This document shows, piece after piece, positions 1 to 6,864 of a stretch of 64,000 nt of DNA. How positions within the stretch are numbered: position 1 is the first letter of the stretch; each line of letters begins with the position of its first letter. Both the position numbers and the translations under genes were made by a program. Under the pieces are notes generated by a model. It was not told the origin of the DNA. It made no database searches and worked only from the letters and a program-made list of their open reading frames with translations. The stretch lies in the NCBI RefSeq assembly GCF_003663845.1, contig NZ_RCCA01000001.1:3472001-3536000 (forward strand), read 5' to 3'. Source of the DNA: Chryseobacterium sp. 7. Lineage in GTDB: Bacteria > Bacteroidota > Bacteroidia > Flavobacteriales > Weeksellaceae.

Positions 1-1156
1 CTGAAAGCGCAATATTAGCCAGCGATGGGATGACGGCCCCTATTCCCAGTCCATGCAAAAATAACAGCAGACAAAAAACCGGAAAGCTCATCTCCACCCT
101 GAACAAAAACAGTTGAAGAATAAGAACCACAATAATAAACAAAAGTCCTGTTATCAGGGCTTTTTTGCCATATTTCAGAATCGGTTTGACTGAAATAACA
201 GAAGCCAAAATAAAGCCTAGTCCCTGAAAAACAATAATTTCTCCAGCTGCTAACGGGATCATCTTTAAACCATTCTGAAAAAAGAGAGATAGGATATAAA
301 AATAAGAGTCCAGCATGATAAAAAAGAAAGAAACCGCGATGATTCCGAGATTAAAATTTTTATAACTGAACAATTCAAAATCAATAAGATAAGCTCGTTT
401 ATTTTGGATTCTTTTCTTTTGATTTTTTATAAATGTGAACAAAATTCCGACAGAAACAATCATCAATGAAACATTTTTGAAATGAACCCCTTCATGCTCA
501 TACATTGTTAATGCATAGGTGGTACAGAACAATCCTGCGGAAAGAATCAAAACACCCATAATATCAAATGACTGTTTCACAGAAAGTTTGGATTCATCCA
601 ATATTTTCAGTGTAAAGAATGCTGCAGCTAGACATATAGGAATATTCATCAGAAAAATAAGTCTCCAGGGCTCTTCCATTATCGTCAGAGATGAAAAATA
701 ACCTCCGAGAAACTGCCCTAAAACAGTTCCTATTCCAATCGTAATTCCGTACCAGCCCATTGCTTTGGTGCGTTCCTGATGATCCGAAAAAAGAATATGT
801 ATCATAGACAATACCTGAGGGGCCATCATCGCAGCGCTTATCCCCTGCACAAACCTTGAAATAACCAGCTGTCCTGCTCCTACAGAAAATCCACAGGCAA
901 TCGAGCTTATCATAAAAGCAATCAATCCAATCATATAGATCTTTTTTCTCCCGTACAGATCACCCAATCGCCCTCCTGTAATCAGTAAAGAGGCAAATCC
1001 AATGAGGTAAGCTGCAATCATAAACTGCATTTCTCCGTTTGAAGCATGAAGATCACGCTGTATGGAAGGGATGGACACATTGATGATAAAAATATCCATG
1101 ATCGTCAACAACTGACCCAACAATATCACCAATAGTTTCAAATACTTATGTTTCAT
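1..1156 (-). CDS. MFS drug exporter, DHA2/EmrB-QacA type (partial, runs off the window)
   Basis: The gene starts at 1156 and is open to base 1, giving 385 residues of the N-terminal part. The protein is almost entirely hydrophobic membrane segments. Family motifs are visible: a charged first helix with DIFIINVSIPS near residue 21, motif A (GGRLGDLYGRKK, residues 61-72) between helices 2 and 3, and motif C (GITIGIGTVLG, near residue 140) characteristic of drug:proton antiporters. The length already exceeds 12-helix spacing for half a protein, which fits a 14-helix DHA2 exporter. It lies 40 bases downstream of a TetR repressor on the same strand, and a copy of the presumed operator sits 7 bases before its start, so it is probably repressor-controlled. 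The substrate cannot be read from the sequence. Confidence 0.88.
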   Translation of the reverse strand, partial: MKHKYLKLLVILLGQLLTIMDIFIINVSIPSIQRDLHASNGEMQFMIAAYLIGFASLLITGGRLGDLYGRKKIYMIGLIAFMISSIACGFSVGAGQLVISRFVQGISAAMMAPQVLSMIHILFSDHQERTKAMGWYGITIGIGTVLGQFLGGYFSSLTIMEEPWRLIFLMNIPICLAAAFFTLKILDESKLSVKQSFDIMGVLILSAGLFCTTYALTMYEHEGVHFKNVSLMIVSVGILFTFIKNQKKRIQNKRAYLIDFELFSYKNFNLGIIAVSFFFIMLDSYFYILSLFFQNGLKMIPLAAGEIIVFQGLGFILASVISVKPILKYGKKALITGLLFIIVVLILQLFLFRVEMSFPVFCLLLFLHGLGIGAVIPSLANIALS

Positions 1157-1162
1157 TTTTAT

Positions 1163-1176
1163 ATAGATATATCTAT
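1163..1176. promoter_or_regulatory. Probable TetR operator before the MFS gene (ATAGA-N4-TCTAT)
   Basis: A perfect 14-bp palindrome, ATAGATATATCTAT, ends 7 bases before the MFS start codon. The same half-sites, ATAGA and TCTAT with a 4-base spacer, occur at 1792-1805 before the adjacent tetR. Two copies flanking the two genes of one repressor-exporter pair strongly suggest autoregulation plus target control. The assignment to this repressor is inference. Confidence 0.7.
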
Positions 1177-1196
1177 TTTTCATGTATCAAAAAAAG

Positions 1197-1763
1197 TTAA
1201 GGCAATAAACCCTGAACAATTTTTTTCACCTGGTCAAAAGCATCATTTTGTCTATTGATCGTGGATGTAACAACTGCTCCTTCTATTAACAGAAAAATAT
1301 TTTCTGCTATTAAATCAGAATCTGTCTTCTGCACTTGAACTGCATATTCATTAACGAGTGTTCTAATCATCTCTTTTTGCTTTTCTTTATGCTGTTTAGC
1401 AAAAGCTGAGACAGAAGAATTACCCTCTCCTATTTCGGAGACAATTTTAATGAAGTGGCATCCTGCAAACTTTGAAGTCTGCTGCAGTTTTTTTCTGTAA
1501 TCAATAAGCCCCAGAAGTTTTTCTCTCGGGTTTGAAATTTTAGAAGTACTTTTTTCAAACCCATCAAACCAATCCAGTTCTTCTTTGACAAGATAGGCCT
1601 GAAGAAGATCATTTTTAGATGAAAAGTGATTGTACAAAGAACCAATAGCAATATCAGCTTCAGCAATAATCTGATTGATTCCCGTAGAATTATATCCTTG
1701 TTTGTAAAACAGATCTGAAGCAACCCTGATAATTCTTTCGCGTACTTTTTCTTTTTTCATCAT
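1197..1763 (-). CDS. TetR/AcrR-family transcriptional repressor
   Basis: A 188-residue DNA-binding repressor of usual family length. The N-terminal helix-turn-helix is clear: RERIIRVASDLFYKQGYNSTG, then INQIIAEADIAIGSLYNHFSSK, the last part being the recognition helix (residues about 10-52). The C-terminal ligand-binding domain is poorly conserved, as usual. The gene starts with two Met codons. A TACATTTG -7 box lies 12 bases upstream, and an operator-like inverted repeat (1792-1805) overlaps the expected -33 region. The MFS exporter follows on the same strand, the classic repressor-pump arrangement, so the ligand is probably a pump substrate. Confidence 0.9.
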   Translation of the reverse strand: MMKKEKVRERIIRVASDLFYKQGYNSTGINQIIAEADIAIGSLYNHFSSKNDLLQAYLVKEELDWFDGFEKSTSKISNPREKLLGLIDYRKKLQQTSKFAGCHFIKIVSEIGEGNSSVSAFAKQHKEKQKEMIRTLVNEYAVQVQKTDSDLIAENIFLLIEGAVVTSTINRQNDAFDQVKKIVQGLLP

Positions 1764-1775
1764 AAAAAATTTTCA

Positions 1776-1783
1776 CAAATGTA
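1776..1783 (-). promoter_or_regulatory. -7 box of the tetR-MFS operon (TACATTTG)
   Basis: Matches the Bacteroidota consensus TAnnTTTG and lies 12 bases upstream of the tetR start. The inverted repeat at 1787-1814 sits directly upstream, where repressor binding would block polymerase. Confidence 0.65.
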
Positions 1784-1786
1784 AAT

Positions 1787-1814
1787 AAAAAATAGATAAG
1801 TCTATCTATTTTTT
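1787..1814. promoter_or_regulatory. Operator-like inverted repeat before tetR
   Basis: Two perfect 12-bp arms (AAAAAATAGATA and its complement) are separated by four bases. The core at 1792-1805 is ATAGA-TAAG-TCTAT, matching the motif before the MFS gene at 1163-1176 in both half-sites and spacer length. Confidence 0.7.
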
Positions 1815-1950
1815 AAATTGAGATAAAAACTTTATTTTAGATTGAGAAAGAAATAACCTGATCATCAAACCACTGCCCTGCTTTTTCATATTTTTATTAC
1901 TAATAGGTGTATCTTGCAGTCAGTCAGAAAAACCTAATCCTGCAAAAAAT

Positions 1951-2331
1951 ATGAGTTCTACCAATCCTGTCGTCTATTTTGAAATTCCTGTGAATGATTT
2001 GGAACGTGCTGAAAAGTTTTATTCTGCTGTTTTCAACTTTAGTTTTGATAAAGAAATCATAGACGGTTATGAGATGGCTTTGTTTCCTTTTGAAGAAAAA
2101 AACAGTGGTATCACAGGAGCATTGGCCAAAGGAGAGGTTTACAAACCTTCAAAAGATGGTGTCATTATTTATTTTAAAACTGAAAATATTGACCAAACAT
2201 TGGAAAAAGCTGTTCAATATGGAGGTTCTGTTCTTTATCCTAAAAGAACAGACGAAAAATAAGGTTTTGCTGTAGCAGAATTGGAAGACTCGGAGGGAAA
2301 CAGAATTGCACTTCATGAAACGGTAAAATAG
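1951..2331 (+). pseudogene. VOC (glyoxalase/bleomycin-resistance fold) protein with an in-frame stop
   Basis: The frame starts MSSTNPVVYFEIPVNDLERA, a typical first strand-helix unit of a small VOC-family metalloenzyme, and runs 103 codons to TAA at 2260-2262. The same frame continues for 22 more codons (GFAVAELEDSEGNRIALHE then VK and TAG at 2329-2331). That tail is the recognisable last hairpin of this family, including the terminal LHE whose Glu usually binds metal. The full length would be 126 residues, the normal size. One substitution therefore separates the last two strands from the body, and the truncated 103-residue product is unlikely to fold normally. Alternatives are a base-call error or readthrough. 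Substrate unknown. Confidence 0.8.
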
Positions 2332-2425
2332 CCATACCATTCAATGCATATTAAATTTTTTAATGCGGTTGACGCATATTTTGTATATTTAAATAACCAT
2401 TTGAAATCTGATTTGGTAAATAACT

Positions 2426-3049
2426 ATGGCGGAAGAACTTTATTTCATCAAGACCAATCCAACTGTTGCCAAAATTAATTTGTACAATAAGCTCAGCCGT
2501 GAAGAAGAAAATATTCTGAAATTTCTTCAGCCTGAAGCGCAAAAAACACTTGAAACCATTAAAGAAAAAGTAAAAGATTCCGTTGAAGAACTCACTCAGG
2601 AAGAACTTTTGCTTATTTTCCAGTGGTTCCATCAAGTGTATTCTTCAGATCACGAGGAAACCAAAACACAGCTTTTTATCAATGGTATTGACCTTTTTTA
2701 TGAAATTCCGAGTACCCTTCATGCCGAGAACTTTCTTCAGATTCTGTCGGATTATGAAAAACTCCAGAAGCAGGACATGAATTATATTGTTGATTCCAAA
2801 AATTTCAACCAATTTCTGATCTACGCAATATTTCTGACAGAAATGATCAACAGGGAGCAGCATCCGGATAATATCCTTTGTGAATATCTGAAGCCGGATA
2901 ACCAATCTTTATATCTTCTGGCAGAAAACCAATGTAATCTGAAGAATTTTGATACTGCCTTAATTCCTGATCTTCAGCACTATTTTACAGATCTGTATGA
3001 CCTGACTAAGTTTTACAAAGGTTCTATCATTAAGCTTGAGCAGGAATAA
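2426..3049 (+). CDS. Hypothetical protein, 207 residues, soluble
   Basis: I do not recognise a family. The 207-residue product has no signal peptide or membrane segment. It is rich in Leu, Glu, Gln and Phe, and looks mostly helical. A charged stretch near residues 25-60 (EEENILKF, EKVKDSVEEL) could be a short coiled coil. It stands alone between the broken VOC gene and the convergent gene ending at 3187. The ATG is preceded by A-rich sequence. Codon use resembles its neighbours, so it is probably real. Confidence 0.6.
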   Translation: MAEELYFIKTNPTVAKINLYNKLSREEENILKFLQPEAQKTLETIKEKVKDSVEELTQEELLLIFQWFHQVYSSDHEETKTQLFINGIDLFYEIPSTLHAENFLQILSDYEKLQKQDMNYIVDSKNFNQFLIYAIFLTEMINREQHPDNILCEYLKPDNQSLYLLAENQCNLKNFDTALIPDLQHYFTDLYDLTKFYKGSIIKLEQE

Positions 3050-3186
3050 TTTCTTGCTTCCCATGTAACATCCTGCATTCAATAATTGTCTTCTATACAT
3101 AACCAAAAGAAAACTGCTGCTGAAAATGCAGTAAGAATAAGTATTGAACCAGGATAAAAACTATAACATAGTCGGCAGTCTCCATT

Positions 3187-3561
3187 TTACGATGTGAAGC
3201 TGCTGGCTTTTTTATGAATCTGCTTTACTGCAAAAAAATAGTATCCCAATCCTCCTGCAAAATAAGCCAACACATCCAAAAAGTCTCCGGTGAAACAAGC
3301 CGACAGCTTTGGACAAATTACTTCAAATAAAAAAGACAGATACAACACAGAGGTCAATACAAACTTCAAATCAGGTTTCCACTGATAGCCAAAAACCTCA
3401 TTCATGATATATTCTATAAGACAGCAATACATGGGTACTGTAATACAATCCGTAAAATAATCATTGATAACGGGAATAACAATTCCGTTTCTTCTCAAAA
3501 GAATAATAAGCCCCCAAACCGCAAGTCCCAATAGGAACCAAAATGAAATTCTTTTTTTCAT
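3187..3561 (-). CDS. Small integral membrane protein, VanZ-like / 'magnesium citrate secondary transporter' type
   Basis: A 124-residue protein with about four hydrophobic segments (roughly residues 5-22, 36-55, 65-82, 92-112) and a basic C-terminus. It resembles short flavobacterial membrane proteins often labelled magnesium-citrate transporter or VanZ-like; the transport label is weak and I would not rely on it. Its ATG overlaps the stop of a 46-residue upstream ORF in a TAATG junction, so the two are probably translationally coupled and made together. Confidence 0.6.
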   Translation of the reverse strand: MKKRISFWFLLGLAVWGLIILLRRNGIVIPVINDYFTDCITVPMYCCLIEYIMNEVFGYQWKPDLKFVLTSVLYLSFLFEVICPKLSACFTGDFLDVLAYFAGGLGYYFFAVKQIHKKASSFTS

Positions 3562-3701
3562 TACATATGCAATACAGCCATTATTATTCCGATAATAACC
3601 TGAAGAACTTTTGATATAACTTCCTGAGGATCTGTTTTGTTTTCTTTAGCTGTACCCTCTGCCGATTCATAATTGGATTTCTGTTTACCTTCCATTATCA
3701 T
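3561..3701 (-). CDS. Small single-span membrane protein, 46 residues
   Basis: A short ORF with start at 3701. The N-terminal half is polar (MIMEGKQKSNYESAEGTAKE), followed by one hydrophobic segment near the C-terminus (VLQVIIGIIMAVLHM). Its TAA overlaps the ATG of the next gene by one base (TAATG), which argues that it is translated. A TATATTTG -7 box lies at 3716-3723, 14 bases upstream. An alternative start is the Met at 3695. Function unknown; possibly a partner of the membrane protein behind it. Confidence 0.55.
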   Translation of the reverse strand: MIMEGKQKSNYESAEGTAKENKTDPQEVISKVLQVIIGIIMAVLHM

Positions 3702-3715
3702 AAAATTTGAGACTA

Positions 3716-3723
3716 CAAATATA
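3716..3723 (-). promoter_or_regulatory. -7 box for the small membrane gene pair (TATATTTG)
   Basis: A consensus TAnnTTTG match on the minus strand. It directly abuts the 28-bp palindrome at 3724-3751, so a protein bound there would occlude this promoter. Confidence 0.6.
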
Positions 3724-3751
3724 TCAAATTAGAACAATTGTTCTAATTTGA
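3724..3751. promoter_or_regulatory. 28-bp perfect palindrome, probable TetR operator
   Basis: The two 14-base halves (TCAAATTAGAACAA and its exact complement) are contiguous with no spacer. The site lies in the divergent region between the small membrane genes (minus) and the TetR-family gene at 3795 (plus). Length, perfect symmetry and position fit a repressor operator controlling both directions. The binding protein is inferred to be the neighbouring TetR. Confidence 0.72.
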
Positions 3752-3782
3752 AAAATATGATTTATATCCACGTTGATATTCT

Positions 3783-3790
3783 TATCTTTG
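3783..3790 (+). promoter_or_regulatory. -7 box of the TetR-GNAT-AraC cluster (TATCTTTG), predicted leaderless
   Basis: A TAnnTTTG match ending only four bases before the ATG at 3795. With the usual 4-8 base distance to the transcription start, the mRNA would begin at or next to the start codon. Confidence 0.6.
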
Positions 3791-3794
3791 GATT

Positions 3795-4415
3795 ATGAAG
3801 ACCAAGAATAAAATTCTGTCAAAAGCACTGGAATTATTTAATGACAAAGGATATAACAATATTACCACAAGGCATATTGCGGCTGAACTTCATATGAGTG
3901 CGGGAAATCTGCATTATCACTTCAAACATTCGGAAGACATCGTTAAGGTTCTTTTCTCAGAGCTTACCTTAAAAATGGATGAGCTGCTGAATAAGATGAA
4001 AAAAAAGGAGAATAAAACGCTGGAAGACCTTTACAGGTTTACTTATTCTACGTGCGAAATTTTTTATTCTTTCCGTTTTATATTCATCAATTTTATAGAT
4101 ATTCTGAATCAGAATCCTGACATCGAATCTAAATATGAAGGAATCAATTTCAGCAGGAAAGAAGAATTTCAGCTGATTTTTTCCGGTCTTCAGAAGAACC
4201 ATATATTTCAGAAAGATGTTCCTCATTTTATTATAGAAGGGCTTGTGGAGCAGGTTTTCATTATTGCTGACAACTGGCTTACGCACAACAGGCTTATTTT
4301 GAAACTTAATCAGGAAGAAGCGGTTCAACATTATACACTGCTGCAAATGAATCTTTTTTATCCGCTTCTCAATAAAGAGCAGCAAAAGCTTTATGAACAA
4401 CATTACATCAGATAA
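3795..4415 (+). CDS. TetR-family transcriptional regulator
   Basis: A 206-residue protein. The N-terminal helix-turn-helix is clear: ILSKALELFNDKGYNNITTR, then HIAAELHMSAGNLHYHFKHSED, with GNLHYHF as the family's typical recognition-helix end. The C-terminal effector domain is aromatic-rich (YSFRFIFINFIDIL), as in several Bacteroidota TetR proteins of unknown ligand. It overlaps the next gene (GNAT) by 23 bases, and an AraC regulator follows 10 bases after that, so the three are probably one transcript. The 28-bp palindrome upstream suggests autoregulation and control of the divergent small membrane genes. Confidence 0.88.
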   Translation: MKTKNKILSKALELFNDKGYNNITTRHIAAELHMSAGNLHYHFKHSEDIVKVLFSELTLKMDELLNKMKKKENKTLEDLYRFTYSTCEIFYSFRFIFINFIDILNQNPDIESKYEGINFSRKEEFQLIFSGLQKNHIFQKDVPHFIIEGLVEQVFIIADNWLTHNRLILKLNQEEAVQHYTLLQMNLFYPLLNKEQQKLYEQHYIR

Positions 4416-4887
4416 TCATATCATCATCAGAAAAGGCATCAGTGATGATCTTCCGGAAATGTTGCAGCTTTTTACAGCAACAATAGATGAAGTATGTAAA
4501 AAAGACTACGATCTTCAACAGCTCCAAGCCTGGAAATCCGGCGCAGAGAATGAAGGAAGATGGATAAAGGTAATCAGAGACCAATATGTTTTAACCGCTG
4601 TCATCGAAAATAAAATAGTGGGCTTCTGTACGCTCGATCAGGGAAATTATATTGATCTGCTTTTTGTACACAAAGATTACCAGCATAGAGGTATTGCAAC
4701 AATGCTCTACCAAAAGATTGAACAAGAAGCTCTACTCCATCATGAGAAAGAACTTACCGCTGATGTAAGCAAAACAGCCAAAATATTTTTTGAAAAGAAA
4801 GGCTTTCAGGTTGTTCAGGAGCAGACTGTCAATGTGAAAGGAACTTCTATGGTCAATTATAAAATGGTAAAACACCTCATCTCCTAA
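4393..4887 (+). CDS. GNAT-family N-acetyltransferase
   Basis: A 164-residue enzyme of the GCN5-related fold, transferring an acetyl group from acetyl-CoA to an unknown amine. Acetyl-CoA-binding motif A is seen as LLFVHKDYQHRGIATMLY (about residues 92-109), with QHRGIA as the pyrophosphate loop. The later FFEKKGFQV segment is the typical C-terminal strand-helix region. The ORF begins inside the last 23 bases of the TetR gene, which supports coupling. The AraC gene follows after 10 bases. Confidence 0.85.
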   Translation: MNNITSDNHIIIRKGISDDLPEMLQLFTATIDEVCKKDYDLQQLQAWKSGAENEGRWIKVIRDQYVLTAVIENKIVGFCTLDQGNYIDLLFVHKDYQHRGIATMLYQKIEQEALLHHEKELTADVSKTAKIFFEKKGFQVVQEQTVNVKGTSMVNYKMVKHLIS

Positions 4888-4897
4888 TTTCAGGCTT

Positions 4898-5716
4898 ATG
4901 GAATTACATTCAGAATATCATGAATACAGAATTTCAGTTCCACAGGAATTTGAAAATGTATTTACTCATTTTTATTTTGCTGAAAATTCTTCTGAAACAT
5001 CAGTTACCAAAACACTTTTACCTACGTATCAGACTATCCTGTTATTTTGTTTCGGAGAAAGTGCCATGATGTCTACACGGGAAAAAACAATCATAGATAT
5101 TGATAAATGTATGGTATTCGGGCCAGTGAGACAAGCTTTTGAATATACCCTTCCTACTGACTGTTCTATTCTGGTTGCCAATTTCAAAGATGATGCATTT
5201 TTCAGGTTTTTTGGAAAAATATCTATTGAACAGTCGGTAAGACATCCAGATAAACTGCTGGAAGAAAACTGTTTTACGGAGCTTTGGCATCAACTTACTC
5301 AATTAACTTCAGCCACAGAGCAGGTAGATCACATTCTTGAATTCTGTAAACCTTATCTGCAGGATCGGGATATGACCAGCAAGCTTTTGAGCAGTTTTGA
5401 GAATGATCTTTTAAATCCTGTTAAAGTCATTGCAGAACAGACTCAGCAGACGGAAAGAAACATACAGCGAAAACAGAAAGAACAGTTTGGATATTCCTTA
5501 AAAGAGCTTACCCGCTACAACCGTTTTTTAAAAGCTATCCAACTCATTGAAAAAGAAACCGAAAAACAAAATCAGGTCAAATGGTTTACTATCATTGATG
5601 AATGTGGTTACTACGATCAAAGCCAGCTTATCCATGATTTCAAGCATTTTATTAACATCTCTCCGGCTCAGTATTTAAAATTCCAACAGGAAATCTGTAA
5701 TCCAAAGTCCAAATAA
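4898..5716 (+). CDS. AraC-family transcriptional regulator
   Basis: A 272-residue regulator. The N-terminal about 160 residues are a poorly conserved sensing domain. The C-terminal about 100 residues carry the double helix-turn-helix, with the end reading TIIDECGYYDQSQLIHDFKHFINISPAQYL, the normal AraC signature (GYYDQSQ...F....SPAQY). The first HTH (VKVIAEQTQQTERNIQRKQKEQ) is recognisable. It ends the TetR-GNAT-AraC cluster. The quinone reductase downstream has its own promoter and may be a target, though nothing in the sequence proves it. Confidence 0.85.
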   Translation: MELHSEYHEYRISVPQEFENVFTHFYFAENSSETSVTKTLLPTYQTILLFCFGESAMMSTREKTIIDIDKCMVFGPVRQAFEYTLPTDCSILVANFKDDAFFRFFGKISIEQSVRHPDKLLEENCFTELWHQLTQLTSATEQVDHILEFCKPYLQDRDMTSKLLSSFENDLLNPVKVIAEQTQQTERNIQRKQKEQFGYSLKELTRYNRFLKAIQLIEKETEKQNQVKWFTIIDECGYYDQSQLIHDFKHFINISPAQYLKFQQEICNPKSK

Positions 5717-5757
5717 CTCATTTCGTTTTCTTACAATTTTTGAGAAGTACACTGCGC

Positions 5758-5765
5758 TAATTTTG
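5758..5765 (+). promoter_or_regulatory. -7 box for the quinone reductase (TAATTTTG)
   Basis: A TAnnTTTG match 26 bases before the ATG at 5792. A TTTTG at 5738-5742 lies 15 bases upstream, slightly short for the usual -33 spacing. Confidence 0.55.
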
Positions 5766-5791
5766 TCTCATTAATCTTAACAATCAAAACA

Positions 5792-6382
5792 ATGAGACAT
5801 TTAATCATTTACGTGCACCCCAACGAAAACAGTTTAAATCATACCCTTTTAAACACTGTTGTTGAAACGCTTCATTCCCAAAATCAAGAGACTGTGGTAA
5901 GAGATCTTTATAAAATCGGTTTCAATCCTGTCTTTTCTTTGCAAGATATGCAGGGACAATTTCAGGGGAAATTATCTGATGATGTGAAAACTGAACAGGA
6001 GCATATTTCATGGGCAGAACAGATTACTTTTATCTACCCAATCTGGTGGACCGGGCTTCCTGCTATGATGAAAGGCTATATAGACCGTGTATTCAGTTAT
6101 GGCTTTGCCTACCGTTATGATCAGGGCATACAGAAAGGGCTTCTGAAAGGTAAAAAAACCGTTATCATCAATACTCATGGAAAATCTCATGAAGAATATG
6201 AAAAAACAGGAATGGATAAAGCTCTTACGCTCACTTCCGATAATGGCATTTTTATCTATTCAGGGCTGGAAATCATCAGACATTTATTTTTTGACAAAGC
6301 AGATAAAGCTTCTCCCGAAAATCTGGAAATCTGGAAAGGTCAGATTAAAAATTTATACTCTGAACAGGTACTCAACTATTAA
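5792..6382 (+). CDS. Flavodoxin-fold NAD(P)H:quinone oxidoreductase (KefF/MdaB-like)
   Basis: A 196-residue flavoprotein likely to reduce quinones or similar electrophiles by two electrons with NAD(P)H. It starts with the flavodoxin-like first strand (MRHLIIYVHPNENSLNH), and carries the family motif FIYPIWWTGLPAMMKGYIDRVF (about residues 75-97), which shapes the FMN and dimer site. The length fits this family (about 190-200 residues). The upstream gene is an AraC regulator on the same strand, 75 bases away, and an own -7 box is present. Physiological substrate is unknown; detoxification of quinones is the common role. Confidence 0.87.
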   Translation: MRHLIIYVHPNENSLNHTLLNTVVETLHSQNQETVVRDLYKIGFNPVFSLQDMQGQFQGKLSDDVKTEQEHISWAEQITFIYPIWWTGLPAMMKGYIDRVFSYGFAYRYDQGIQKGLLKGKKTVIINTHGKSHEEYEKTGMDKALTLTSDNGIFIYSGLEIIRHLFFDKADKASPENLEIWKGQIKNLYSEQVLNY

Positions 6383-6695
6383 TTTTTTACTGTGAAAAAC
6401 AATTGTTATAAAACGAAGCTTCAGCCCGATTTTACTGACTTCTTATCAAGTGACCAAGAAAAAAATAATAAAATAAGGTTTATATATCTTTCCCCTGTAT
6501 TTTGCTTTTAAGGGATTTGTGGCATGAAATTAGCTTCAAAAATCGCAAGTAAAATTGTTTTGAACCATTATTTTAAGCCATTAAGATTGATGGATGGTTA
6601 AGTTTTTTCTTAAAAACAAATCTTGTTATAACCCTGCAATGCATCTTAATGGTTTAGATATTGGCTCCTCAGGAAATTCCTGTCTATTGATCACA

Positions 6696-6794
6696 ATGAA
6701 ACATCTGAACAGCATATTACGTCTTCCATTCTTCAGTGAATATTATGCACCGGGCTATCGTTCGGGAAGACTTTCTATATCTGTAATCCAATAA
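6696..6794 (+). CDS. Tyrosine leader peptide of tyrS (32 residues)
   Basis: A short frame beginning MKHLNSILRLPFFSEYYAPGYR, with Tyr codons at 6741-6743, 6744-6746 and 6756-6758. Three Tyr in seven residues just ahead of tyrosyl-tRNA synthetase is the hallmark of a leader peptide sensing charged tRNA-Tyr. The frame ends at 6794, before the terminator hairpin at 6816-6840. The same frame is open from 6594, so a longer start is possible, but 6696 gives the compact leader and places the Tyr codons at codons 16, 17 and 21. No exact -7 box was found upstream. Confidence 0.65.
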   Translation: MKHLNSILRLPFFSEYYAPGYRSGRLSISVIQ

Positions 6795-6846
6795 AATAAT
6801 CTAACGTATATATAGAGCCCGGACAGTACCTGTCCGGGCTTTTTTC
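6721..6846 (+). promoter_or_regulatory. Transcription attenuator of tyrS with competing hairpins
   Basis: Three mutually exclusive pairings can be read. Segment 1 (6721-6727, GTCTTCC) pairs with segment 2 (6765-6771, GGAAGAC). Segment 2 (6760-6766 GTTCGGG plus 6773-6780 TTCTATAT) pairs with segment 3 (6818-6824 CCCGGAC plus 6810-6817 ATATAGAG), an antiterminator. Segment 3 (6816-6826) pairs with segment 4 (6830-6840), an 11-bp GC-rich stem followed by six T, the terminator. The Tyr codons at 6741-6746 sit between segments 1 and 2, so a ribosome stalled there would cover segment 1 and free segment 2 for the antiterminator. This is the logic of classical amino-acid attenuators. Pairings were found by eye, without energy calculation. 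Confidence 0.7.
6816..6846 (+). terminator. Rho-independent terminator in the tyrS leader
   Basis: AGCCCGGACAG and its perfect complement flank a TAC loop, followed by TTTTTT. It lies 18 bases before the tyrS start codon and so is an attenuator terminator, not the end of an upstream gene. Confidence 0.85.
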
Positions 6847-6864
6847 ATTTTAAAACTATTCAAC

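Noticed and set aside
6594..6695. 66-codon ORF upstream of tyrS as a protein gene
   Set aside because: Only its last 32 codons make sense as a leader peptide; the first part has no coding character.
6750..6756. CCGGGCT in the leader as the main antiterminator strand of tyrS
   Set aside because: It can pair with the terminator's 5' arm, but a ribosome stalled on the Tyr codons would cover it; the segment 6760-6780 pairs more fully and stays free.
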